Source: Streptomyces hokutonensis (GTDB lineage: Bacteria > Actinomycetota > Actinomycetes > Streptomycetales > Streptomycetaceae). Taken from it: 45,871 bases of DNA. Below, piece by piece: positions 21,670 to 30,019 of this stretch; position 1 is the first letter of the stretch, and each line of letters opens with the position of its first letter. The notes beneath the pieces are model-generated. The model had not been told where the DNA came from. It searched no databases and saw nothing but the letters and a program-made list of their open reading frames with translations. A program made the translations under genes and the position numbers. The stretch covers positions 1-45,871 of the forward strand of contig NZ_BARG01000110.1 in the NCBI RefSeq assembly GCF_000376565.1. The letters run 5' to 3'.

Positions 21670-24120
21670 GTGCGTGCTTTCTCCTCGGACGGGCCGGACG
21701 CACTGCTGTCGGCCATCGCCGCCCACGGCACCGACCCGCACTCCCCCGCGTGGCGCGATCTGGCCCAGGTGGTGGCCGTCGCGGCCCGCGCAGACCCGTC
21801 GGTGACCGGGCTCTGGCCCCCTCAGCCCCCCGGAGACCAGCCTGCCGAGGCGGCCCGTCGGCGGGAACTGGCCCTGAAACTGCATGCATTGGCCGCGCAC
21901 GACCCGGCGACAGCCCAGGCGCTGACCGCGTGGCTGCACCGCTACCCCAACCCCTTCCCCACACCACCCGACCCCGCACCCGTGGCGACCGCCAACACCA
22001 TCAGCGGCGACGCCGTACTCCACGGACCCAGCCTGCAGGTCCGCGACATCCTCGGGGGCGTCCACTTCCATCCACCCTCCCCCGCACGCCCGCCCAGCCG
22101 CTCCGTGCCCCGTCAACTGCCGCCGGTGACCGCGCGGTTCATCGACCGGGAGGCCGACCGGCGGAACCTGGACGCCCTGCGCGCCCAGCGGCCCGCGCAC
22201 GCACCGCAGGTCCTGGTGGTCAGCGGACTCGCGGGCGTGGGAAAGACCACCTTCGTCAGCCACTGGCTGTCCGAGCACGCCGACGGCTTCCCCGACGGCC
22301 AGCTCTATGCCGACCTGGGCGAGCAGACCGCCGACGCGGAGACCGGGCCCGTGTCCCCGGCTGTGGTCCTGGAGGCCTTCCTCGTCGCACTCGGTGCGGC
22401 CTCGGTACCGGCCGGGCTCGCGCAGCGCAGTGCGCTGTGGCGTTCGATGACCTCGGGGCTGCGACTGGCCGTCCTCCTGGACAGCGCGTTCACGGCCGCC
22501 CAGGTACGCCCGCTCCTGCTGGGCACACCGACCGGCCTGACCGTGGTGACCAGCCGAAGCAACCTGACCGGGCTGCGCGTCGACGGCGCCTCCGTGTACC
22601 GGCTGGAGGGGCTGCCCGCCGAGTCGGCCGTCGAACTCCTCGCCGTCGGCGGCGGCACCCGTGTGGCGCGGGAGCCGACCGCCGCTCGTGAAGTGGTCAG
22701 ACTGTGCGGCCGGCTGCCGCTGGCGGTGACCCTCGCCTCCGCCCAACTCGCGCTGCGCCCGCACCGCTCCGTGTCCGCCCTCGCCGAGAGCCTGTCCGGT
22801 GGCCACGGTGCCGTCGACACCCTGCGCGTCGACGGGGAGGCCGTGATCCGTACGGCGCTCGACCTGTCGTACGAACTCCTGCCGGACGAGAGCCGGGTGC
22901 TGTACCGCCGGATGGGACTGCTGCCCGCGGATCGCCACGACCTCTCGTTGCTGACCGCTCTCGCGGACGACGGGGAGGGCTCGCGCGAGCCCGGGCACGC
23001 CGCCGACATCGCCGTCAACGCTCTCGTGGAGACCAATCTCCTGGAGGAGACGGGGCCCCACACCTGCCGCTTCCACGATCTCGTCCAACCGCACGCCCGC
23101 CGGCTCGGCGAGGAGCTGGAGGACGCCGGCCGGCGCGAGCGCACCCTGCGCCGTTTCGTCGACTGGTGCCTGTCCACCGCGGCCTCGGCGGAGGCCGTCC
23201 TGACCCCCAGCCACCGGCTGCCGGGGCACGACCTTCCCACGGGAACAGCGCCTCCCACGCCGCTCCAAGGCCCCGAGGAGGCACTCGCCTGGCTGGACAC
23301 CCATCGCAATGGCCTGATGGGCGCCGTACGGCACTCGTCCCGGGTCGGCTGGCACTCCTCCTGCTGGCGTCTCACGGATCTCCTATGGCCCCTTTTCCTC
23401 CGTTTTCGCCCTTCCGAGATGTGGATCGAGGCGCACCGCCTCGGTCTCGAAGCGGCGCGCCGGTGCGGATCGAGATCGGGTGAGGGCCGCATGCTCACGT
23501 CCGGCGCGATCGGCCTGCGCGACGCGGGCCGGTACCCGGAGGCGGCCGACTGGTACCGGCAGGCGCTGGAGTTGGCGACCGCCGACCACGACGTACGCCA
23601 ACAGGCGCAGGCCGTCAGCGGATTGGGACACGTCAGTCTCCTGGCCCATCAACTCGACGAGGCGCGCGACCACTTCGAGCAGGCGCTACGGCTGCGGGAG
23701 TCGATCGGCTACCGGAGAGGGGTCGCCCTCACCCGACGACGCCTCGGCGAAACCGCCCTGGCGGCAGGCGACTTCGCCACAGCCACCGAGCAAATGCGCG
23801 CGGCTGAGACGGAGTTGGACGCGCTGGGCGAGACGTACGAGGCGACTCGCGTCCTTGCCATGCTCGGCCATGTCCTGGACCGCGCCGGGGACCACGAGGG
23901 AGGTGTCCGGCGATTAGGGGAGGCGCTCGTGCGCTTCCGGGCGGGTGGCGACCGGTCCGAGCACTGGGAGGCGCGCTGTCTGGAATGGCTCGGCCAGGCC
24001 GCCGAGGCACGCGGCGAGCATGCGGAATCGGTCCGCCTCTACGAAGCCGCCCGTGAGCTCTTCCGGCGTCTGAGCCCCGAGGACGCCCAACGCCTGGACG
24101 ACCGGCTGCGGCAGCCATGA
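21670..24120 (+). CDS. NB-ARC/TPR protein (NLR-like) with a possible RHIM-like motif
   Basis: 816 aa from GTG 21670, chosen for AAAGGGG 8 nt upstream; a GTG 33 nt earlier is an alternative. Residues 1-100 form a helical region, followed by a short beta-type segment at 109-134 (NTISGDAVLHGPSLQVRD then ILGGVHFH). Then come an NB-ARC ATPase (P-loop GLAGVGKTT at 186-194, Walker B LAVLLD) and tetratricopeptide repeats over about 600-816. There is no DNA-binding domain, so it is a signalling STAND ATPase rather than a SARP. The 109-134 segment resembles bacterial RHIM-type amyloid motifs placed before NLR ATPases. It has one TTA codon at 23914-23916 and is divergent from the SARP gene. Confidence 0.82.
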   Translation: MRAFSSDGPDALLSAIAAHGTDPHSPAWRDLAQVVAVAARADPSVTGLWPPQPPGDQPAEAARRRELALKLHALAAHDPATAQALTAWLHRYPNPFPTPPDPAPVATANTISGDAVLHGPSLQVRDILGGVHFHPPSPARPPSRSVPRQLPPVTARFIDREADRRNLDALRAQRPAHAPQVLVVSGLAGVGKTTFVSHWLSEHADGFPDGQLYADLGEQTADAETGPVSPAVVLEAFLVALGAASVPAGLAQRSALWRSMTSGLRLAVLLDSAFTAAQVRPLLLGTPTGLTVVTSRSNLTGLRVDGASVYRLEGLPAESAVELLAVGGGTRVAREPTAAREVVRLCGRLPLAVTLASAQLALRPHRSVSALAESLSGGHGAVDTLRVDGEAVIRTALDLSYELLPDESRVLYRRMGLLPADRHDLSLLTALADDGEGSREPGHAADIAVNALVETNLLEETGPHTCRFHDLVQPHARRLGEELEDAGRRERTLRRFVDWCLSTAASAEAVLTPSHRLPGHDLPTGTAPPTPLQGPEEALAWLDTHRNGLMGAVRHSSRVGWHSSCWRLTDLLWPLFLRFRPSEMWIEAHRLGLEAARRCGSRSGEGRMLTSGAIGLRDAGRYPEAADWYRQALELATADHDVRQQAQAVSGLGHVSLLAHQLDEARDHFEQALRLRESIGYRRGVALTRRRLGETALAAGDFATATEQMRAAETELDALGETYEATRVLAMLGHVLDRAGDHEGGVRRLGEALVRFRAGGDRSEHWEARCLEWLGQAAEARGEHAESVRLYEAARELFRRLSPEDAQRLDDRLRQP

Positions 24121-24148
24121 GCTCCGCCGCAGCCGGTCGTCCCACGGG

Positions 24149-24748
24149 TCAGCGCGGCTGCATCGGGGCGACGCGCCGGAGCGCGCGGGACGATCCCCCG
24201 GACACCAGCCAGGCGTGAACGACCGAGACGAGCGCGTGCGGCGGCAGTGAGGCATCCGACTTGCCCTGCCCCGGCCGTACGAACCAGACGGCACCGGTCC
24301 GTTCCCGTACCCCGACGACACACCTGGTGGTCGTGTCGGCCACGGCGGCGGCGAGGCATCCCGGGTGGTCCGCGAGCAGTTCGCGCACCCTGTGTCGGGC
24401 CGGCAGCGGCGGCAACCGCAGGCGGCTCACGAGCACATCGGCGTACTCCCTGAGCGCCGTCCGCCGCGGACTGTCCGCGTCCACCCACAAGTGCACATCG
24501 CAGGGGAGCGGGCCGGGCACGTGCGAGCAACCCGGCGGACGGGCGTGCCACCTCACGGCCGACGACAGCGGGTGGGTTCGGACGAGAGCCGGGCCGCGCG
24601 CCGGGTCCGGACACCGGACGACGAAGAACGACCGGTCCTCCGAACCGTCCGAGCCGTCACCACGGGATGCCCCACCGGTCCATTCCGTAGGGAAGCACAC
24701 GGTGGTCCACCCGGCGTCCGGCTCCGGGCTCACGAGCCGGTCGCTCAC
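24149..24748 (-). CDS. Hypothetical protein coupled to the GT-B-like gene
   Basis: 199 aa from GTG 24748, overlapping the stop of the preceding gene by GTGA. I recognise no domain. The middle has DRSFFVVRCPDPARGPALVRTH and the C-terminal half has LPPLPARHRVRELLADHPG, CVVGVRERTGAVWFVRPG and PHALVSVVHAWLVSGG. There is no signal peptide or membrane segment. The tight coupling implies it works with the upstream protein. It ends 28 bp from the convergent NB-ARC gene. Confidence 0.75.
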   Translation of the reverse strand: MSDRLVSPEPDAGWTTVCFPTEWTGGASRGDGSDGSEDRSFFVVRCPDPARGPALVRTHPLSSAVRWHARPPGCSHVPGPLPCDVHLWVDADSPRRTALREYADVLVSRLRLPPLPARHRVRELLADHPGCLAAAVADTTTRCVVGVRERTGAVWFVRPGQGKSDASLPPHALVSVVHAWLVSGGSSRALRRVAPMQPR

Positions 24749-26001
24749 AGCGTCGCCGCGCTGTCCGAGGAGATCTCCCACGTCGTCAGTGCCGGCGGAG
24801 ACGGGGGCGGTGCGACGAACGGCGGACGGGCGGGTTCGCCCAGTCCGAGCAGTCGGTAGACGACGGAACGCATCCGCCGGTGGAACTGACCCGGCGCCGA
24901 CGACAGCGAGGCGGCGACGTGGTCGTACTGTCCGGGGCGGTACGACTGTGCCGCGTACTCCAGTTGCTCCGCCAGCGGATACAGCGGAGAGAGAACGGGT
25001 GCGACCGCTGACAACAGGGCTATCGGAGAGAGAGGGGAGATCTCCCGCCGGGGTCCGGCCGTCAGCAGCATCGTCGCGTCCGTGAGGGTGCCGTACGCGG
25101 TCAACGAGCCGTGGTCGCCGATGATCCAGTCGGCGGCGATCAGCAGCGCCTGCCAGTCGGCTTCGGGAGGGAGGACCGCGATCCCCCGGTCCTGGCAGCC
25201 GGACAGCCAGCGGCGCACCTGCCGGATGCCATGGCCCGCGAACACGTTGGGGTGGACCAGCATCGCCACGCGGTAGCCGTCGCCCGGCAGTTGGCCCAGC
25301 AGTTGTGGCAGCAGGGAGTCGAGCCGCCCGAACGTCGAGGCCGGTCCCCAGGTGGACGTGACGACCACGAGCCGCTGTCCGTCCTCGATTCCCAGCGCAC
25401 GGCGGTAGGAGTCGCGCCCGCCGCGGCCCGCCATGATCCGGTCGACGCACGGGTCGCCCACCACGTGGGCCACCGGAAGCGCCTCCGGGCAGGACCCCGC
25501 GAGCTCCTCCAGGGCCCGGTCGTGGGAGTAGACGATCGCCGCCGGGACCAGCCGCCCCGCGTGCAGCAGGTGCTGGCGGCTGAGCATCCCGGGCGGTCTC
25601 GGCTCTCCCGGTGCGAGCGCGGAGACGTCGGTGAGCAGTTTGATCTGCCCTGCCCCGTGCGAGATGCGTACAACCGGAGCGCGCAGTTCGTGCACTCCGC
25701 GGAAGCCCGCCACGAGCGCGAGGTCGAACTCGGCCCGCCGCGCTTCTTCCCAGGGCACCGTCGTGATGCCCAGGCTGCGCAGAAACTCGGTGACTCCGCT
25801 GCCGAAGGCATGTGGCGGGGCGGTGAAGACCAGTTGGATGCGCAGGTCGGTCTCCAGCAGTTCGAAGACCTCACGCAGCCGTTGGGCGAAAGTCACTGTG
25901 TGCACGACCACGAGGACCCTCTTGCAGTCCCGTACCGTCAGCCAGTGCCCCTGCTCGATCAGTGCTTGTTTCGTCGTTCTGACGGACACGCGATCCCCCA
26001 T
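24745..26001 (-). CDS. GT-B-fold, CDP-glycerol glycerophosphotransferase-like protein
   Basis: 418 aa from ATG 25999-26001 (MGDRVSVRTTKQAL); a longer frame to 26079 has no good start. The N-terminal half starts VLVVVHTVTFAQRLREVFELLETD and the C-terminal half has LVVVTSTWGPAST, VAMLVHPNVFAGHG and WIIGDHGSLTAYGTLTDATMLL. The last element resembles the nucleotide-binding face of CDP-glycerol glycerophosphotransferases and GT-B glycosyltransferases. Streptomyces homologues are often mislabelled translation initiation factor 2. Substrate is unknown. Its promoter region holds an 11-bp-phased repeat. Confidence 0.65.
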   Translation of the reverse strand: MGDRVSVRTTKQALIEQGHWLTVRDCKRVLVVVHTVTFAQRLREVFELLETDLRIQLVFTAPPHAFGSGVTEFLRSLGITTVPWEEARRAEFDLALVAGFRGVHELRAPVVRISHGAGQIKLLTDVSALAPGEPRPPGMLSRQHLLHAGRLVPAAIVYSHDRALEELAGSCPEALPVAHVVGDPCVDRIMAGRGGRDSYRRALGIEDGQRLVVVTSTWGPASTFGRLDSLLPQLLGQLPGDGYRVAMLVHPNVFAGHGIRQVRRWLSGCQDRGIAVLPPEADWQALLIAADWIIGDHGSLTAYGTLTDATMLLTAGPRREISPLSPIALLSAVAPVLSPLYPLAEQLEYAAQSYRPGQYDHVAASLSSAPGQFHRRMRSVVYRLLGLGEPARPPFVAPPPSPPALTTWEISSDSAATL

Positions 26002-26057
26002 CGCTCGTCGTTGGGTACAACGGACGGCGGGAGGGTTCCCTGTGCCTACGGCGGTTT

Positions 26058-26086
26058 CCTTGCACTCCTCTTGCAACACCCTTGCC
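26058..26086 (-). promoter_or_regulatory. Three 11-bp-phased GCAAG repeats (SARP-like operator)
   Basis: On the minus strand, heptamers GGCAAGG, TGCAAGA and TGCAAGG occupy 26086-26080, 26075-26069 and 26064-26058, an exact 11-bp period with 4-bp spacers. A -10-like TAGGCA follows 9 bp later (26048-26043), and the gene at 26001 starts about 40 nt further on. The geometry is that of SARP-dependent promoters. Which protein binds is not known. Confidence 0.5.
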
Positions 26087-26123
26087 CTGGTGCGTGGGTG
26101 GGCTCTGGGCTGTCGTGGTGCGG

Positions 26124-27254
26124 CTACGGCACCCTCGCCGCATCCACGTCCTCAGCCGCCGCCCCCTCCCCCGCCTCCCCGAGCGCGTTGTTGCGCCGCA
26201 CCGAGGACCAGAAGGACCACCCGATCAGCAGGACGCCGACAAGGCCGGTGATGACCTCGTTGATCTGGTACTGGATGGTGATCATGAGGATCACGGCGAG
26301 GGCGCCGATCGCGTAGTGGGCGCCGTGCTCCAGGTAGACGTAGTCGTCGAGCGTGCCCTGGCGGACCAGGTAGACCGTCAGGGAGCGGACGTACATCGCG
26401 CCGATGCCCAGGCCGAGGGCCATGAGCACGATGTCGTTCGTGATGGCGAACGCGCCGATCACGCCGTCGAAGGAGAAGGACGCGTCCAGGACCTCGAGGT
26501 ACAGGAACATGAAGAAGGCCGCCTGGCCCGCCAGGACCACCGGCGAGCGTTCGCCGTCGCGTTCCCGTTCCTCCGCCTCCGCTTCCTCCTCCGCCTCCAG
26601 GCGGTTCTCGAAGAAGCCGGAGAGGCCGCCGACGATCATGTACGTGATGAGGCCCGCGATGCCGGAGACGAGGACCGTCTGGGCCTTGTCGGCGTGGGCG
26701 CCGCCGTGCTGGTGGGCGTGGGTCGCGAAGGTGAAGGACGTGATCAGGAGGACGATCAGGGCGAGGCAGACCGAGAGCATGTCGACCTTGCCGAGCCTGG
26801 CGAGGGGGCGCTCCAGCCAGTCGAGCCACTTGATGTCCCGGTCCTCGAAGATGAAGTCGAGGAAGATCATCAGCAGGAACATGCCGCCGAAGGCCGCGAT
26901 CGCCGGGTGGGCGTCGGTCACGAGCTGTTCGTAGCGGTCCTTGTCGGTCAGGGCCAGGTTGACCGCGTCGATCGGGTTCTTCTTCGCCGTGACGGCGACG
27001 ATCACGACCGGGAACGCCAGGCGCATGCCGAACACCGCGATCAGGACGCCCACCGTGAGGAAGATCTTCTGCCAGAAGGCGGACATCTTCTTCAGGATCC
27101 CGGCGTTGACCACCGCGTTGTCGAAGGACAGCGAGATCTCCAGGACGGCCAGGATCGCGATGACGCCGAACGCCGTCCAGCCGCCGTACCAGACTCCCAG
27201 GGCCAGGCCGAGCGCGGTGACCGCGAACGACCAGCGGAAGGTCTTCAGAAGCAC
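26124..27254 (-). CDS. TerC/DUF475-family integral membrane protein
   Basis: 376 aa from GTG 27254, with AGGAAGGGG 6 nt upstream. Eight or so hydrophobic helices are visible. Two family repeats are marked by LEISLSFDNAVVNAGIL near the N-terminus and LDASFSFDGVIGAFAIT in the second half, the paired acidic/asparagine motifs of TerC-like transporters thought to bind a metal. An acidic loop (EAEEEAEAEERERDGE) links the halves. It probably moves a metal ion such as Mn or contributes to tellurite/metal tolerance; the exact substrate is unknown. Confidence 0.88.
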   Translation of the reverse strand: MLLKTFRWSFAVTALGLALGVWYGGWTAFGVIAILAVLEISLSFDNAVVNAGILKKMSAFWQKIFLTVGVLIAVFGMRLAFPVVIVAVTAKKNPIDAVNLALTDKDRYEQLVTDAHPAIAAFGGMFLLMIFLDFIFEDRDIKWLDWLERPLARLGKVDMLSVCLALIVLLITSFTFATHAHQHGGAHADKAQTVLVSGIAGLITYMIVGGLSGFFENRLEAEEEAEAEERERDGERSPVVLAGQAAFFMFLYLEVLDASFSFDGVIGAFAITNDIVLMALGLGIGAMYVRSLTVYLVRQGTLDDYVYLEHGAHYAIGALAVILMITIQYQINEVITGLVGVLLIGWSFWSSVRRNNALGEAGEGAAAEDVDAARVP

Positions 27255-27384
27255 GGGTTGCCCCTTCCTGTTGTCGCGCGGTCGCCCGCGGGCCGGGTAT
27301 CCGTCAACAACCCCGACCAATCATCGGCGTTGTCTACCACGGCCGCCTGTCGTGCGGGTGACGGGGCCGATCAACGGCATGGAA

Positions 27385-27419
27385 AAGGGGCCCCGGACGT
27401 CGATGGTCCAGGGCCCCTT
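27385..27419 (-). terminator. Strong hairpin downstream of the GNAT gene
   Basis: AAGGGGCCC (27385-27393) pairs perfectly with GGGCCCCTT (27411-27419), with an inner GGAC/GTCC extension. It lies 24 nt beyond the GNAT stop on the minus strand and separates that gene from the DUF475 gene. Confidence 0.8.
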
Positions 27420-27442
27420 CCGGAGTCGGCGTCGCCGCGTCG

Positions 27443-28573
27443 TCACTTCTTGAGCGCCGCCCGGCCCGATGTGCGCAGCGCGCCCACCGTCTTCAGGAGG
27501 CGGTCGGCCGGGTCGCGCAGGGACTGGTGGGCCAGGACCGTGTTGCGCAGGCCGCGGACCGGACGGCGCCACAGGCGGTGGGCCGTGGCCACCGGGTGGG
27601 GGCGGGTGGCGAACCCTTCCCCCACGCGCAGCTCGCGGGTCTTGAGCCAGTCCTTCCACTCCTTGTCGCCGCGCCCCAGGTCCATGAGCCGCACGCCGTG
27701 CCGGCCCGCCTCCTCGGCCATCCTGAGGTGCATGATCAACCCCGGGGAGTAGTACCGGAGTTCGGGGTCGTACGCCGTGAACCAGGCCGCGAACAGCGTG
27801 CGGGACGTCGGCCCGAAGTGGGCCGCGACCGGGCGGTCCCCGGCGTAGAGGACCGACAGGATGCCCGTGAAGTGCTCCTCGCGGACCCGGAACAGATGGT
27901 CCACCAGGTCTACGATCCACGGGCGCGCGAAGCGGTCCATGCGGCCGGTCCTGCGGTACTGGGCGGACTTCCAGCGCATCAGCGTGTGCAGCACCTCGGG
28001 GTTCCGGTCGTCGTAGACGAAGCGCATCTCGCCGAGGTCGCGGCCGAGCCGGCGTTCCTTCTTCAGCGTCGTCTTGGCGATGCCCGGGTACGCGCCGCGC
28101 AGCCACTCGGCGTACGGGACCTCGCCGTCGCCGTCCTTGAGGTCGATCACCGGGGAGGCGAAGGTGCCGGTGACATGGCGGCCGAACGGCTGCTGTTCCT
28201 CCACCAGATGGTCGAACTCGAAGACCGACAGGCCGCAGGCGCGCAGGAGTTGCTGGACGTCCCAGGTGACACCGGGCCGGTGCACCAGGGCCTGGCAGTC
28301 GGAGAGGCCGAGGCCGATGGCCCGGCCGACGCCGACGGGGTTGCGCTCGTACGGGAAGAAGCCGACCGGCTCCCCGCCCTCGTGCAGCACCGCCACCTGC
28401 GCGCCGCCGCGGTGACGGCCGACGCCGTCCGCGAACTCCGGTGCCAGGAAAGGGTTCGCGTAGTCCGGCGACTCGTCCATCGCCTTGTGCCAGGCCTGGC
28501 GGAGCGAGGTGCTCAACTCCTCCGGTCTGTGGATCGTGATGTCCGCCTTGCCATTGGATCGCATGGATCGCAT
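27443..28573 (-). CDS. GNAT-fold acetyltransferase (CelD/BcsL-type, Acetyltransf_6)
   Basis: 376 aa from ATG 28573 (MRSMRSNGKAD), with GGGGGG at 9 nt; the second ATG at 28564 is an alternative. The N-terminal half (DECSP-like DESPDYANPFLAPEFADGV, then FFPYERNPVGVGR and DCQALV) and the C-terminal TLFAAWFTAYDPELRYYSPGL and MDLGRGDKEWKDWLK are typical of the CelD/FemAB-like double GNAT proteins. These transfer acyl or aminoacyl groups to envelope polysaccharides or peptidoglycan precursors. The precise acceptor cannot be told. Confidence 0.83.
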   Translation of the reverse strand: MRSMRSNGKADITIHRPEELSTSLRQAWHKAMDESPDYANPFLAPEFADGVGRHRGGAQVAVLHEGGEPVGFFPYERNPVGVGRAIGLGLSDCQALVHRPGVTWDVQQLLRACGLSVFEFDHLVEEQQPFGRHVTGTFASPVIDLKDGDGEVPYAEWLRGAYPGIAKTTLKKERRLGRDLGEMRFVYDDRNPEVLHTLMRWKSAQYRRTGRMDRFARPWIVDLVDHLFRVREEHFTGILSVLYAGDRPVAAHFGPTSRTLFAAWFTAYDPELRYYSPGLIMHLRMAEEAGRHGVRLMDLGRGDKEWKDWLKTRELRVGEGFATRPHPVATAHRLWRRPVRGLRNTVLAHQSLRDPADRLLKTVGALRTSGRAALKK

Positions 28574-28760
28574 GGGCGACCGTCCCCCCACATTTCCCCC
28601 ACGACGCGTCGTCCGCGCCCTGCCTACTCCTCCCACGGTACGACGAGACACGAACAGTTCGGCAGGTCTCAAACGTCGCGAAACAGTACGGACGCCGTCA
28701 AGGATGCCTGTGGTAACGGAAAGAGCACGGATCACCCGGCCGGGAACGATCCGGGAACGA

Positions 28761-29948
28761 TCAGGACACGCCGGCGGAGACGGTCACCGGGCGATCCTGT
28801 CGGGCGCTTGCCGCCAACACCCCAGTCACCGCCGCCGATCCGGCCGCCATCAAGGTCATCGCCGTTGCGGGGGAGGTCAGTTGGGCCGCCGTGCCCGCGA
28901 GGGCCGCGCCGACGCCCTGCATGGTGAGCAGGCCCGCGGAGCGCAACCCGAGGGCGTGGCCCGCGAGTTCGTCGGGGGTGAGCTCCATCAGGCGTTCCTG
29001 GAGGACGAGGCTCGCGCCGTAGCCGACGGAGCCGGCGCACACGGCGATCGCCGCCCACGGCATGCCCGGCCGCAGCGCGAAGAACAGGTACGGCGCGGCC
29101 AGCAGCAGGCGCAGCGGGATGTCGAGGCGGGCGCGCAGGGCGGCCGGTACGAAGCGGCCCAGGGCCAGGTCGCCCACGAACATGCCCAGCGCCGCGCTCG
29201 CGAACAGCGTGCCCGCGGAGCCGGGGTCGTAGGGGACGTAGAGGGATTCGCAGCCGACCACCAGGCCGTTGGGGACCCACAGGCCGAGGTAGGTGAGGCG
29301 GCGGGGGCGGGAGGACCACAGGAGGGCGTTGGTGCGCCAGGTCGCGGCGACGGACGGGCGGCCGGCGGCGCGGGGTGGGCGGGCGGTCAGGCCGAGGCGG
29401 GTGATGAGGGCCGTGGTGACGTACAAGGCCGCGGCGAGGAGCAGACAGCGGCGCGGGGAGAGGAGGGCCAGCAGGGCGCCGCCCGTCGCGAAGCCGGTGA
29501 CCTGCATGAGGCCGGTGGCCATGTTGAAGACCGAACGCCCCAGCAGGAAACCGTTCTTGGGCAGGATCTCGTTCAGCAGGCCCCCGCTCACTCCCCCGCC
29601 CAGCGAGGCGATCAGGCCCTGCGCGAAGACGACGGCGAAGGCCGCGCCGATGGGCAGGCCGGGCAGTGCCAGCAGGGCCGTACAGACGGCGAAGGCGGAG
29701 TTGATGCCGGCCAGGGTGGCGCGTGGGGGCAGCCGGTCGGAGCCGGAGAGGAAGAAGGTCGCGCCGAGCATCTGGGCGAGCTGCGGCCCGAACATGCTCA
29801 CCGCCGACAGCAGCGGCGAGTTCGTCGCCCGGTACACCAGCGTGGCGAGCGCCAGCCCGCTGATCGTCTGGGCCGCGTTCTGGACGGCGTAGGAGAGGAA
29901 GAACGGCGTGTACTCGGGCGTGCGGAAGAGCTCGCGGTAGCTGCGCAT
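28761..29948 (-). CDS. MFS transporter
   Basis: 395 aa, about twelve hydrophobic helices in two halves joined by a loop around TARPPRAAGRPS. The helix pattern (ISGLALATLVYRATNSPLLSAV, AFAVVFAQGLIASLGGGVSGG) fits a major facilitator of the MFS_1 type. The ATG at 29948 lies 71 bp from the divergent ArsR-type regulator with a palindrome between, so the regulator probably controls it. Substrate unknown; drug or small-molecule efflux is likely. Confidence 0.88.
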   Translation of the reverse strand: MRSYRELFRTPEYTPFFLSYAVQNAAQTISGLALATLVYRATNSPLLSAVSMFGPQLAQMLGATFFLSGSDRLPPRATLAGINSAFAVCTALLALPGLPIGAAFAVVFAQGLIASLGGGVSGGLLNEILPKNGFLLGRSVFNMATGLMQVTGFATGGALLALLSPRRCLLLAAALYVTTALITRLGLTARPPRAAGRPSVAATWRTNALLWSSRPRRLTYLGLWVPNGLVVGCESLYVPYDPGSAGTLFASAALGMFVGDLALGRFVPAALRARLDIPLRLLLAAPYLFFALRPGMPWAAIAVCAGSVGYGASLVLQERLMELTPDELAGHALGLRSAGLLTMQGVGAALAGTAAQLTSPATAMTLMAAGSAAVTGVLAASARQDRPVTVSAGVS

Positions 29949-29986
29949 GCGGGGAGTCTGCGGGGGTGCGTGCGGGGGTCGTATTC

Positions 29987-30004
29987 TTTCGCGCGGACGC
30001 GAAA
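29987..30004. promoter_or_regulatory. Palindromic operator between MFS and ArsR-type genes
   Basis: TTTCGCG (29987-29993), CGGA, CGCGAAA (29998-30004) is a perfect 7-bp inverted repeat in the 71-bp divergent intergenic region, overlapping plausible promoter elements for the transporter. Probably bound by the winged-helix regulator encoded at 30020. Confidence 0.6.
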
Positions 30005-30019
30005 CAACAGGGGGTGCGG

